Position numbers and translations under genes: made by a program. Positions 23,764 through 31,461 of a stretch of DNA of 36,061 nt are shown piece after piece; position 1 is the stretch's first letter, and every line of letters starts with the position of its first letter. The stretch covers positions 1 through 36,061 of the IMG/VR virus record IMGVR_UViG_3300027821_000015. One strand, given 5' to 3'. Below the pieces are notes generated by a model. That model was not told the origin of the DNA. It was given only the letters and a program-made list of their open reading frames with translations, and ran no database searches. The stretch is from a virus.

Positions 23764-23900
23764 CGCGCACCGTCCTGCACGTAGACGGGCTCGCCGTTCT
23801 CGTCCAGCACCGGGTGGCCGTTCTCGTCCAGCAGGACACCCGCCGGGTGCACCGCCGACGCGGTCACCGTGAACACATTCCCTGTCGCAACCTCGGTCAC
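23760..23900 (-). CDS. Very small structural-module protein
   Basis: An open frame of 46 residues fills the gap between the connector and fibre genes: TEVATGNVFTVTASAVHPAG then VLLDENGHPVLDENGEPVYV. It contains an internal direct repeat (VLLDENGHP / VLDENGEP). AAGGAG at 23914-23909 gives 8-nt spacing to GTG 23900; an upstream in-frame GTG at 23909 overlaps that site and is less likely. The stop overlaps the next ATG (ATGA). Function unknown. Confidence 0.68.
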   Translation of the reverse strand: MTEVATGNVFTVTASAVHPAGVLLDENGHPVLDENGEPVYVQDGAR

Positions 23901-23917
23901 CGGCGCCACTCCTTGTT

Positions 23918-24763
23918 TCACAACATCGCTCGACGTGGGCCCAGCACTTCAGCTGCGGCCATGGGAATCGCGTAGCCGGCGACGACCACCGTCGTGCCGG
24001 AGAACTGGTCGGCGAGCTGGTTCGCCCTGGTCAGCAACTGGCCGCGTCCGGGGGCCTTCGAGCCGACTCCGGAGCGCTGGGTCTCCCACAGGTGCCGCAA
24101 GATCATCTTCGCCCCACCGACGACCTTGGCCGGCGCGAGCGACCAGCCGGCGACGTAGACGAACCGCACCAGCCCGTACAGGTAGCTGGTCGACGGCAGG
24201 GCACGCACCACATTGGTGTCGGGGTCCAGGTCGAACCCGGCCGGATCCCAGCTCCCCGCCAGCCCGTCCAGGGACGTGATGGACGTCAACGACACCGCGG
24301 GCGAGGCGAGCAACGTCAGCTCTCGGACGGGCTGGCGCAGGTACTGGCGTTCGGTGATGGTGCGCCGCGCGATGGTGCGCCCGGTCAGCATCTCCGTGAT
24401 CTCGGTGCAGACCTCGATCCACCCGCGCAGTTCCTCGTCGTACAGCGACGTGGTGATGTTCAGGTGCTCCTTGGCGTCCACCAGACTGATGACGTATCCC
24501 GGGTTGGCCGGTCGGACGTCGAAGGTGTCGGCGTACGCCGTGGATGGCGTGGTTGACGTCCAGCGCACCGCGTACCGGCCCGACATCGCCGGGACGTAGT
24601 TGACCGTGTAGCGCCCGGTGGACGGGTTGGTGAACGCCGGAGTGGCAGTGGTGCCGTCCGGCAGGGAGAGCGTGAGAACGACCGAGGCGGCATTGACGGG
24701 GGCGCCGGCCGCGTCGAGCACGTCTACGGACAGAGGGACGGTGTCACCAAGATCGAAGGCCAC
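23918..24763 (-). CDS. Head-tail connector (gp6-like) fused to N-terminal Ig-like domain
   Basis: A 281-residue protein. Residues about 1-95 form an Ig-like strand domain (DTVPLSVDVLDAAGAPVNAASVVLTLSLPDGT...GRYTVNYVPAMSGRYAVRW). The following YVISLVDAKEHLNITTSLYDEELRGWIEVCTEITEMLTGR is the helical entry of phage gp6-like connectors, with the usual L-x-x-AKxHLxI and W-I-E-x-x-T-x-x-I-E features. The connector ring sits below the portal and receives the tail. The Ig domain is an added surface module. GGAGG stands about 9 nt upstream of the GTG start. Confidence 0.85.
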   Translation of the reverse strand: MAFDLGDTVPLSVDVLDAAGAPVNAASVVLTLSLPDGTTATPAFTNPSTGRYTVNYVPAMSGRYAVRWTSTTPSTAYADTFDVRPANPGYVISLVDAKEHLNITTSLYDEELRGWIEVCTEITEMLTGRTIARRTITERQYLRQPVRELTLLASPAVSLTSITSLDGLAGSWDPAGFDLDPDTNVVRALPSTSYLYGLVRFVYVAGWSLAPAKVVGGAKMILRHLWETQRSGVGSKAPGRGQLLTRANQLADQFSGTTVVVAGYAIPMAAAEVLGPRRAML

Positions 24764-24791
24764 GCCAGGTCACCTCCGTCCGATCGATGGC

Positions 24792-25055
24792 TCAGGTGGT
24801 GGAGCGGCGGGGGCCCCGTCGACCTCGCGGGTCGCTGTACGTCTGTCCCAGGCGGGGTGCAGGCGCCCCGCCAACGGGCGGCGTGTCCACGGCCTGCGGT
24901 TCCTCCGGCGGCGGGCAGTACCCCAGCTGGGCGAGCTGCGTGTCCACGGCCGCCATTCGGCCGGTGTTGCCGTACGCCTCGGCGTTGGCGCGCTCGGCCA
25001 GCAACTGGCGCACCTGGCCGGCCACCTGGTACGGAAGATCGAAGTCGGCCTTCAT
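24792..25055 (-). CDS. Small hypothetical protein
   Basis: An 87-residue protein with a helical N-terminal half (LPYQVAGQVRQLLAERANAEAYGNTGRMAAVDTQLAQLG) and a Pro/Gly/Arg-rich tail ending RGRRGPRRSTT. AAGGAG is 6 nt before the ATG, a strong start. Its place just before the connector gene suggests a head accessory protein; the basic tail might contact DNA. Both points are inference. Confidence 0.7.
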   Translation of the reverse strand: MKADFDLPYQVAGQVRQLLAERANAEAYGNTGRMAAVDTQLAQLGYCPPPEEPQAVDTPPVGGAPAPRLGQTYSDPRGRRGPRRSTT

Positions 25056-25069
25056 GATGTTCTCCTTGT

Positions 25070-25390
25070 TCAGGACGCGGCGATGGCCATGACGTGCACG
25101 GATGCACCAGCAGCAGCCACGGTCGAGGCCAGCACGCTGACGCCCAGGACGGTCACCGACGACAACCGCACCGCGCGGACGGTGACGCCGGTCGCACTCG
25201 GGGCGGCCACCTCGACGGCGTAGTGATTGCCGTCCCCGGCGGTGGGGTCAACCACGGACGCGCTGACCACCGGGGGGGCCGCGAAAGCGGTCGGGAAGGT
25301 CCAGGACACCTGCCCCGACCCGTCGGCGGTGAGCACCGCGGCCTGCGGTGGTGCGGCGGACGAGCCGGAACAGTCGACGGAGACCGCCAC
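25070..25390 (-). CDS. Hypothetical beta-rich structural protein
   Basis: A 106-residue protein (VSVDCSGSSAAPPQAAVLTADGSGQVSWTFPTAFAAPPVVSASVV...) with strand-loop sequence and a FPxAFxxPPVVSASV pattern like the small beta domains at the ends of phage fibres. The GTG start lies in a TGACGTG junction with the preceding stop. The role is unknown; its neighbours suggest a capsid-surface or neck protein. Confidence 0.62.
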   Translation of the reverse strand: MAVSVDCSGSSAAPPQAAVLTADGSGQVSWTFPTAFAAPPVVSASVVDPTAGDGNHYAVEVAAPSATGVTVRAVRLSSVTVLGVSVLASTVAAAGASVHVMAIAAS

Positions 25391-25391
25391 G

Positions 25392-25655
25392 TCAGGCCCC
25401 GACGGAGGTGACGACCCGGGCCGTCGTGTCCGACGACAGGCCGGTCAGTACGACCGAGCGGCAGATGTTGTCCCCAACGCTGTCCCCGCGCAGTTCCAGG
25501 ACCGATCCGGCCGCGAACGTCACGGCGGAGTCGGTCCCGACCTGGACCGAGACGCTGCCGGTGAGCACGCTCAGAGCCAGGCCCCGTGCCGCCCCTGCGG
25601 CCACGGTCAGGGTGGCGGTGCCGTTGAGCGTCTTGACCTCGGGGTACCAGCTCAT
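25392..25655 (-). CDS. Small hypothetical structural protein
   Basis: An 87-residue beta-rich protein (TLNGTATLTVAAGAARGLALSVLTGSVSVQVGTDSAVTFAAGSVLELRG). No family is recognised. The ATG overlaps the preceding stop (ATGA) and its own stop is one base from the next GTG. It belongs to a string of small strand-rich proteins just after the capsid gene. Confidence 0.65.
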   Translation of the reverse strand: MSWYPEVKTLNGTATLTVAAGAARGLALSVLTGSVSVQVGTDSAVTFAAGSVLELRGDSVGDNICRSVVLTGLSSDTTARVVTSVGA

Positions 25656-26038
25656 CAGAACGTGGCCAGAGTGGCGGTGTTCGTGACGTTGGTGTTCGCC
25701 GAGTACGTGATGCGCAGGTACCGCCACGGGTGGTCGCGCCGCAGGATCTTGCGCGACGTGCCGGCTGTGGTGATGACGAACGTGGCCACGGACGCCGTCT
25801 CCGGGGTTGCCGCGTCGGCGTACGCCACGGCGAACCAGTCCACGCCGTCGACCGATCCCTCGATCGCATAGGTGCACGTCGGGGTGGCGCCGACGGTCGT
25901 GGTGATGGTCAACAGTGCCGGGCCGATGGTGCCGCGCCGGTCCGCCACGTTCGAGGACTGGCCGTTGCCAGTCTGCCCGGTGGACAGTGTGACGAAGTTC
26001 GGGTAGCCGGTGTCCCCGGGGGCGACGATCGTTGCCAC
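25655..26038 (-). CDS. Probable head decoration-type protein
   Basis: A 127-residue protein with TxGATPTCTYAIEGSVDGVDWFAVAY and a C-terminal WRYLRITYSANTNVTNTATL. The ExSxDGxxW...V and RxT...T pattern is shared with the product of 26253-26603, so the two are probably paralogues with the same sandwich fold. Such single-domain proteins beside capsid genes often decorate the shell; the role is inference. GTG start. Confidence 0.65.
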   Translation of the reverse strand: MATIVAPGDTGYPNFVTLSTGQTGNGQSSNVADRRGTIGPALLTITTTVGATPTCTYAIEGSVDGVDWFAVAYADAATPETASVATFVITTAGTSRKILRRDHPWRYLRITYSANTNVTNTATLATF

Positions 26039-26047
26039 GTATCCGCC

Positions 26048-26248
26048 TTAGAGGTAGATGGAGACGTCAGCAGCGCCGAGGACTCTGGCGGCCGCCTCGC
26101 GCGCGTCGGCAGTCGTCGAACCGAAGTCGAATGCGACGTAGTCAGTGGCGTCGAAGTAGAAGCGCGCCGTTCCGTCGGACTCGAACTCCACACGGCGTAC
26201 GGCGTTCAGATTGACTGCCTGTGTGGTGTCGTGCACGAACCTCGACAT
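26048..26248 (-). CDS. Small hypothetical protein
   Basis: A 66-residue protein (SRFVHDTTQAVNLNAVRRVEF then FYFDATDYVAFDF and a helical end AREAAARVLGAADVSIYL). It has the feel of small phage proteins that recognise modified ends or act as capsid accessory factors, but no family is recognised. The ATG follows the preceding stop by a few bases. Confidence 0.62.
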   Translation of the reverse strand: MSRFVHDTTQAVNLNAVRRVEFESDGTARFYFDATDYVAFDFGSTTADAREAAARVLGAADVSIYL

Positions 26249-26252
26249 CGCC

Positions 26253-26603
26253 CTACTCCGGTACGACCAGAACGGCGGCACGGTAGGTGACCGCCGGAGT
26301 TGTCCCGCCGATCGTCGAGGTGACCCGGACAAACGACTTGGTGAGCCGCGCGTTCGACATCGCATTGCCGGCGGCCGTCAGCTGCGGAGTCGCACTTCCG
26401 GGGACCGCAGTCCACGCACTGCCGTCACTGGACTCCTCCAGCGACACGTTCAGCGTCGGCGTAGTACCGGTGGCTGCCGTGCAGTGGACGAGCAGCACGA
26501 CGTCCGCCGCCAGTCCGGCGTTGGCGACCGGTCCGGACGACGCACCCGCCGCAGCGGCCGTGCCGACGAGAGCGAGATCGCCCATGACGTTGCGAAGTCC
26601 CAT
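26253..26603 (-). CDS. Probable head decoration-type protein (paralogue)
   Basis: A 116-residue protein, first gene after the capsid terminator. TPTLNVSLEESSDGSAWTAVPGSATPQ and FVRVTSTIGGTTPAVTYRAAVLV match the plan of the product of 25655-26038. AGGAGA is close upstream of the ATG at 26603. Position after the major capsid gene favours a shell-decorating role, by inference. Confidence 0.68.
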   Translation of the reverse strand: MGLRNVMGDLALVGTAAAAGASSGPVANAGLAADVVLLVHCTAATGTTPTLNVSLEESSDGSAWTAVPGSATPQLTAAGNAMSNARLTKSFVRVTSTIGGTTPAVTYRAAVLVVPE

Positions 26604-26646
26604 GACTCTCCTGCTTTCCTGGGTCGATAGATGATCGGGAGGGCAA

Positions 26647-26688
26647 ACACCCACGTCCTGATCGTTCGAACGATCAGGACGTGGGTGT
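26647..26688 (-). terminator. 42-nt perfect palindrome after the major capsid gene
   Basis: ACACCCACGTCCTGATCG and its exact complement form 21-nt arms around TTCGAA, starting 10 bp past the capsid stop. As RNA it makes a stem of about 19 bp. Only TTTG follows on the minus strand, so it is a strong hairpin with a weak T-tract. It may act as a partial terminator or a 3' stabiliser that raises capsid over downstream expression. Its symmetry would also suit a dimeric DNA-binding protein. Confidence 0.72.
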
Positions 26689-26697
26689 CGCTAACTC

Positions 26698-28140
26698 CTA
26701 GAACACAGGGCTGATCAGGCCACTGCCCGAGATCTTGGAAACGCCACCGGTGAAGCGTCGGAAGCTGTAGGCCAGGTAGCCGTACAGCACCAGGAGAACG
26801 CCCAGGTTCGCCGCAGCAGCCTGCTCGGCCCGGATGAACACCGGCTGACTCGGGTCCTCCCACAGGTGACATTCCGAGGTCGGCACCACATAGATCTCGT
26901 CCTCGGTACCGGCGCCCGCTGTGGTCGTGATGTTGTTGTCCACGATCACCACCAGCCCGTTGGGCAGGATGCCCCGCGCGCCGGAGCCGTACCGGGTGGC
27001 CAGGTTGGCACCGGCCGCCTGGGTGGCGATGCCGGGCTGGGAGATCATCGGCCACGAGCTGGTCATCTGAGACTGGAGCCAGGCCCACCGGCGCGAGTGC
27101 ATGACCGCCACATCCGGCGAACCGAACCCGAGCAGTGCGGCATCCACGCCGGCCTGTGCACCCAGGATCTTCGGGTACAGCTCGGGACCGGTCGGGTTGG
27201 TGTCGGCGTAGGTCGTGGCGGTGGCCACGTTGGCCAGACCGGTGGTGGCCTGGTTCAGCAGTGTCGAGTCCAGCACGGTGCTGTACCGGCGGAACAGGTC
27301 GTCCATGACGACGCCCTCGATGCCGGTACCGCGGTCGATCGCCTGCCGGCTGATGATCTGCTGGCCGGCGATGGTCTGGACGTTCTCCGTCAGGAGGGTG
27401 TCGTCCATGTCGGTGTTCTGCACCGCGGCGTTCTCCGACGCCTGGATCGCGGCACCGGATGCGGTCGTGATCCGCGAGATGTTGACCGTCATACCGTCGG
27501 CCGGCAGCTCGTGCTTGTTGCACACGTCGGCGAACGGACGCAGCGCGGCCGTGGCCGGGGCGTACATCTCGGTCAGGTACTGCGGCACGGTGAGGCCGGC
27601 GAACGCGCCGGTGCCGACCGCACGCTGCATCTGGATGCCGCGCTCGACCTGCTCCTCCCGCATGTGCTGGGTCAGGCGCTGCTCGGCGTGCATGTCGCGG
27701 TGCAGGTACTGCGCCAGCACGTCACGGACGAACTCACCACCGGAGCGGCAGTTGCCCTTGTGGTAGGTGCGCTCCTCGTTGCCGACCCGCGCCACCCGGT
27801 CGTACGCCGGGCGCGTGGCCACGGAGCCACCACCGGTGCCGGCCGGGGTCGGGGTGGATCGCTCGGCCATCTGGGCGTCGACCGCGGCCTCCGCCTCCTG
27901 GATCTGCTTGGCCGAGGCCAGCTTGTCGCGGACGGCCTTCAGGTTGGACTCGGCCTGGTTCCGCTTGTGCATGAACTCGTCGACGTCGCCCTTCTCGTCG
28001 GCGGTCAGCGCCATGCGCCCCTCGGCCTTGGCGCGCTCCAGGATGAACTTGGCGGAGCTGGTCGCGCGGTCGCGCTCCTTGATCGCCTGGTCCTCTTCCA
28101 CCTCGATGGACAGGATCAGGTCGCGAATGGTCATTGCCAT
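26698..28140 (-). CDS. Major capsid protein (HK97 fold)
   Basis: A 480-residue HK97-type capsid protein. Residues about 1-95 are a charged coiled coil (the delta/scaffold domain: IEVEEDQAIKERDRATSS...KRNQAESNLKAVRDKLASAKQIQEAEA), normally removed by the prohead protease. The rest holds N-arm, P-domain and A-domain features: GAFAGLTVPQYLTEMYAPATAALRPFADV, NAAVQNTDMDDTLLTENVQTIAGQQIISRQAIDR, SRRWAWLQSQ, and a C-terminal YLAYSFRRFTGG. ATG 28140 and an in-frame ATG at 28134 are both possible. It follows the fused protease, with a 209-bp repeat-filled gap between. Confidence 0.93.
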   Translation of the reverse strand: MAMTIRDLILSIEVEEDQAIKERDRATSSAKFILERAKAEGRMALTADEKGDVDEFMHKRNQAESNLKAVRDKLASAKQIQEAEAAVDAQMAERSTPTPAGTGGGSVATRPAYDRVARVGNEERTYHKGNCRSGGEFVRDVLAQYLHRDMHAEQRLTQHMREEQVERGIQMQRAVGTGAFAGLTVPQYLTEMYAPATAALRPFADVCNKHELPADGMTVNISRITTASGAAIQASENAAVQNTDMDDTLLTENVQTIAGQQIISRQAIDRGTGIEGVVMDDLFRRYSTVLDSTLLNQATTGLANVATATTYADTNPTGPELYPKILGAQAGVDAALLGFGSPDVAVMHSRRWAWLQSQMTSSWPMISQPGIATQAAGANLATRYGSGARGILPNGLVVIVDNNITTTAGAGTEDEIYVVPTSECHLWEDPSQPVFIRAEQAAAANLGVLLVLYGYLAYSFRRFTGGVSKISGSGLISPVF

Positions 28141-28178
28141 CTCGCTGTGCCCTTTTCAGTAGGCGGGAACGGGGGATT

Positions 28179-28336
28179 CGCCACCAACCTCACAGGGCCA
28201 GGCAGCAATTCATGCGGATCCGCAACCAACCCTCGATGGAGCCAGGCAGCGGTGTACGTCGCAACCAACCCTCAAAGGGGCCAGGCAGCGATAATTCGCC
28301 GGATCCGCAACCAACCCTCAAAGGGGCCAGGCAGCG
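28179..28336. repeat. Four direct repeats of about 31 bp before the capsid gene
   Basis: Copies at 28179-28206 (diverged), 28221-28251, 28260-28290 and 28306-28336. The last two are identical; each has CGCAACCAACCCTC near one end and CCAGGCAGCG at the other. Spacers are 14, 8 and 15 bp, and the two longer ones share AATTC and CGGATC. On the minus (sense) strand each copy contains CCCT-TTG-AGGG or a CTC/GAG equivalent, a small hairpin. They fill almost the whole gap between protease and capsid genes. Confidence 0.9.
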
Positions 28337-28349
28337 ACCGGTGAAAGAT

Positions 28350-30026
28350 TCAGGCGAGGTTGAGCATCGCCAGGTAGAAATCGACGTCCTCCGCCGCTCT
28401 GGGGGCGGGCGCCGGAAGAGCGGGGGCAGGGGGCACGCTCGCCGTGTCCACGTCGTTGCGGGCGGACAGCCTGGCCAGTGCGGCACGGGCCAGGCCCGGC
28501 GGCAGCTGGTCGAGGTCGGCCAGGATCTCCCGGGACCGCGCGGCGATCGAGGTGTACGGGTTCGCCCCGTAGTTCACGGCACTCACATCGCCGCGGTCCA
28601 TGCTCAGGCGGGTGATCCGGAACGTGGTGAAGTCATCGGCCCACACGCCCTCTTCGAGCATGAACGCGAACGACATCTCAGTGATGTTGCCGTCCTCGAT
28701 GGCGACCACCAGATCGCACACGTCCTGGCGCTTCGGGTTCAGCCACGCCTGGCTGCGCAGGCCTCGTTCAGTCATGGACAGCGTGAGGGTGTTGGCCTGC
28801 GTGCGTGCCATGGTCATGCCCTTGTGGTTGAGCAGGAACGCCACGTCGGGACTGGCCGCGAGGGTCTCGGCGAACGCACTGCGCTCGACGATCTCGTCGT
28901 ACTCGCCGAAGGTGTCCCACATGCGGTACCGGCGGTCGGTGACCGACGCGATCCCGTCCAGATAGTACAGCTGCTGGCCGTTGCGCTCGGTCATCCGCGC
29001 CTTGAGCTGCGCGGTGGCCGGCACCAGGCGCGCCCGACCCGTGTCCACAGGCAGTGCTGCCCGGGTACCGCCATCCGTGCCCATCGCCGCCGCACGGTCC
29101 CTGGCTGCGGATGCGAGGTCTCCGGCGACAGGGGCAGTGGCCGAGCGTGCCTGCATGTCTCCTCCGAGAGCATCGATCCGGGCCGTGAGCGTGTCGATCT
29201 GCACCTGCGCCTTCGCGGTGTCGACCTCGACCACCGCACGCCGGACGCCGGCCGGCTCGGGGGCCTGCTCGCGTCCGGCGTAGCGGAACGGGGTCAGGTC
29301 GAACGAGCGCATCATGCGCGCCTCGACCCGTGCGCTCGTGTCGCTGTACGTCCGGTCGGCCAGGCCCAGGTCGACCGCTTCGACGCCGTACAGCCACGTC
29401 TCGGCGCGCATCAACTCGCGCCAGTGGTCGACCTCGCCACCGGCCTTGAGCGCGTACAGGCCCGCGATGTTGTCGCTCTGGCGGTCCAGGAAGGTGGCCA
29501 TCCTGGCCATGTCGACCGAGTTGCCGTCCGACATGGCCGAGGCGTCGTGGATCATCATCTGCGAGCCGGGCATCATGGTCACCTCGTCCGCCGCGGTGGC
29601 CACGAACGACGCGGCCGAGGCGGCCAGGCCGTCCACGTAGGCGCTGACGTACGCCGGGTGGTGCCGCAGTGCGTTCGCGATGGCCAGGGCGTCGAACACC
29701 GAGCCGCCCGGTGAGTTGATCCGCAGCCGGATCCGGCTCGCGGTCACCGCGTTCAGCTCCTGCACGAAGTCGGTGGCGTCGACCCCGAACGACCCGCCGA
29801 TCTCGTCGAAGATCAGGATCTCGGCGATGTCGCCCGACTGTCCGGTTCCGTCAGGGGCACTGCCCAGGTCACCGGAGCGGAACTCGTACCAGGGCAGTCG
29901 CACGCCGGCCAGCGCCGACGCACTCACTCCGTGCCGGGTGGCGTAGTCGATGAACCGGGCCGTGGTGCGGTTACGGCGACTGGTCAACCGGCGCACGTGC
30001 GGACTGGTCATCGGGTGCGTTCCCAT
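28350..30026 (-). CDS. Fused ClpP-like (S14) and HK97-type (U35) head maturation protease
   Basis: A 558-residue double protease. Residues about 65-235 are ClpP-like: INSPGGSVFDALAIANAL (103-120), Ser137 in GLAASAASF and His160 in MMIHDAS, with EAVDLGLAD near the domain end. Residues about 340-500 are a U35 prohead protease: YYLDGIASV, FGEYDEIVERSAFAETL, His401 in LLNHKG and Ser452 in ITEMSFAF, ending VSAVNYGANPYTSI. The linker includes a coiled coil (VDTAKAQVQIDTLTARIDAL, 268-287). Each domain alone is a known head-maturation protease next to portals; having both in one chain is unusual. ATG overlaps the portal stop. Confidence 0.92.
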   Translation of the reverse strand: MGTHPMTSPHVRRLTSRRNRTTARFIDYATRHGVSASALAGVRLPWYEFRSGDLGSAPDGTGQSGDIAEILIFDEIGGSFGVDATDFVQELNAVTASRIRLRINSPGGSVFDALAIANALRHHPAYVSAYVDGLAASAASFVATAADEVTMMPGSQMMIHDASAMSDGNSVDMARMATFLDRQSDNIAGLYALKAGGEVDHWRELMRAETWLYGVEAVDLGLADRTYSDTSARVEARMMRSFDLTPFRYAGREQAPEPAGVRRAVVEVDTAKAQVQIDTLTARIDALGGDMQARSATAPVAGDLASAARDRAAAMGTDGGTRAALPVDTGRARLVPATAQLKARMTERNGQQLYYLDGIASVTDRRYRMWDTFGEYDEIVERSAFAETLAASPDVAFLLNHKGMTMARTQANTLTLSMTERGLRSQAWLNPKRQDVCDLVVAIEDGNITEMSFAFMLEEGVWADDFTTFRITRLSMDRGDVSAVNYGANPYTSIAARSREILADLDQLPPGLARAALARLSARNDVDTASVPPAPALPAPAPRAAEDVDFYLAMLNLA

Positions 30027-31261
30027 CAGTTGTGGACGTCCCCACCGGCCCCGGTGCTGGTGCGCGAGGTCAGGTTCGGGTCGCCGAACAGGCGTACGAA
30101 CTCAGCCTCATCGGCCGTGGTCAGCGGTGGCAGGTTCTCCAGTGCCCGCGCCTCGGTCGGAGTGAGCGTGCGGGACGCGATGCGGTTGGCCAACACCTTC
30201 ACGCGGCTCTCGTCGTCCATCCGCAGCAGCGCCGAGGTGTTGAACTTGATGTAGCGCGGGGCGGGGAGCAGCCGCGAGAGCCGCTGTTCGCGCCGGAAGA
30301 TCGCCGGGCCCAGGTGGTAGATCAGGAATTGCAGATTGCGCTGGCTGACGTTGGCGTACGTGACGTTGCCCGTGTGCACGGCCGCGTCGATCAGGTCGCC
30401 GGGGCAGCCGAAGAAGCGTGCGATGTCCGACACCGAGTAGCGCCGGGCCTCCAGCCACTCCTTGCCCGTCTGCTCGGCCTGGAGCATCGAGTACTCCCAG
30501 TCGTTACCGGTGACGAACACATCACCGGCCGCGACAGTGGCCTTGAACCGGGCCTTGACGGCCTCCGCATTGGCCGGTTCGAGGGTCTGCATACGGTTGC
30601 GCAGGTGCCCGCGCGGCACGCCACCGCCGCCGAACCAGGACAGCGCGAAGTCCTGGATGGACTGGTGCTCACCGATGGTCCATGCTGCGAACGCGATCGG
30701 CGACAGACCCACCGGCAGGCCGGACACGGTGAACTGCTTCTCGTGCCATACCTGGTCGAGCGGGTATTCCTTGTTGCCGATCCGCCACTTGACCGTGCCG
30801 TCGTGCTGCTCACGTAGAGAGCACGTCGAGATCGGCTGGAGGTCGATCCGGCTGGGCAGCCCGTTGGAGTACCGGTCCGTGATCAGCCCGACCGCGTTGC
30901 CCGCGCGGTCGAGGTCGATCTGTGACGAGTAGGCCCACTCGGTCCAGTCGACCCGGTCCCCGCCGGGCATCCGGAAGAACAGGGGCTTGGTCACTGCCAG
31001 CTGGAGCGTCCTGCCGTCCTGGTCGACATCCCGGAAGACGTCCACCGGGAAGGTGGAGATCAGGTCGGCGCGCAGGCGCAGGCACGCCCACACGGCCGAG
31101 TGCCGCAGCGCGGTCTCGTTGGTCACGATCGGCAGTCCCGGCCCGATCGCGATCCGCGGGGGGACCAGCTGGGACGCCGACGCTCCCGCATGATCCCCGT
31201 AGGAGCCCGACAGGTCAGCTACGCGGCGCTGCCGCCCGAACAGCAGCCCCACGGTCACCAC
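30026..31261 (-). CDS. Portal protein (HK97 family)
   Basis: A 411-residue portal. Features include ETALRHSAVWACLRLRADLISTFPVDVFR near the N-terminus, a stem/wing region with EHQSIQDFALSWFGGGGVPRGHL, EARRYSVSDIARFFGCPGDLI, and RNLQFLIYHLGPAIFRREQRLSRLL, all typical of HK97-like portals. The dodecamer forms the DNA channel and binds terminase and connector. GTG 31261 (or 31258) follows GAAGGG and overlaps the membrane-protein gene by 47 bp. The stop overlaps the protease start (TGATG). Confidence 0.93.
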   Translation of the reverse strand: MVTVGLLFGRQRRVADLSGSYGDHAGASASQLVPPRIAIGPGLPIVTNETALRHSAVWACLRLRADLISTFPVDVFRDVDQDGRTLQLAVTKPLFFRMPGGDRVDWTEWAYSSQIDLDRAGNAVGLITDRYSNGLPSRIDLQPISTCSLREQHDGTVKWRIGNKEYPLDQVWHEKQFTVSGLPVGLSPIAFAAWTIGEHQSIQDFALSWFGGGGVPRGHLRNRMQTLEPANAEAVKARFKATVAAGDVFVTGNDWEYSMLQAEQTGKEWLEARRYSVSDIARFFGCPGDLIDAAVHTGNVTYANVSQRNLQFLIYHLGPAIFRREQRLSRLLPAPRYIKFNTSALLRMDDESRVKVLANRIASRTLTPTEARALENLPPLTTADEAEFVRLFGDPNLTSRTSTGAGGDVHN

Positions 31262-31460
31262 CCTTCATCGGTCGTTCGGCGAACCAGGCGGCAGCGACCA
31301 GGCAGGCACCGCTCGTCAACAGGCCCGCCCACGGGGCGACGTACGTCGCAACACCCAGCCCGGCGCCGGCCGCGACCAGCAGCAGCCCCAGCACCTCCAG
31401 CGCGGTCACCACGTTGATCACCAGCACGCCGGGCCCGTCGATGCGTCCATTAGGTGGCAC
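31215..31460 (-). CDS. Small two-segment membrane protein
   Basis: An 81-residue protein with two hydrophobic segments (about 11-40 and 43-60) and a basic C-terminus. Small membrane proteins between terminase and portal genes recur in actinophages; the role is unknown. The GTG lies in a TGACGTG junction one base after the terminase stop. The last 47 bp overlap the portal gene, which is large for this genome, so the start or end of one of the two genes may be off. Confidence 0.62.
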   Translation of the reverse strand: MPPNGRIDGPGVLVINVVTALEVLGLLLVAAGAGLGVATYVAPWAGLLTSGACLVAAAWFAERPMKGGDRGAAVRAAAPRS

Positions 31461-31461
31461 G

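Noticed and set aside
28179-28336. CRISPR array reading of the 31-bp repeats
   Set aside because: Spacers are only 8-15 bp, two of them resemble each other, only four units exist and no cas gene is near.
26866-28344. 492-residue plus-strand open frame opposite the capsid gene
   Set aside because: It mirrors the codons of the capsid gene, has no recognisable motifs and runs through the direct repeats; treated as a shadow.
28190-28486. Minus-strand open frame reading the repeats as LPGPFEGWLR units
   Set aside because: It overlaps the protease gene's end in another frame, has no ribosome site, and its upstream half is Arg/Pro shadow sequence. The repeats do not keep a constant protein phase.
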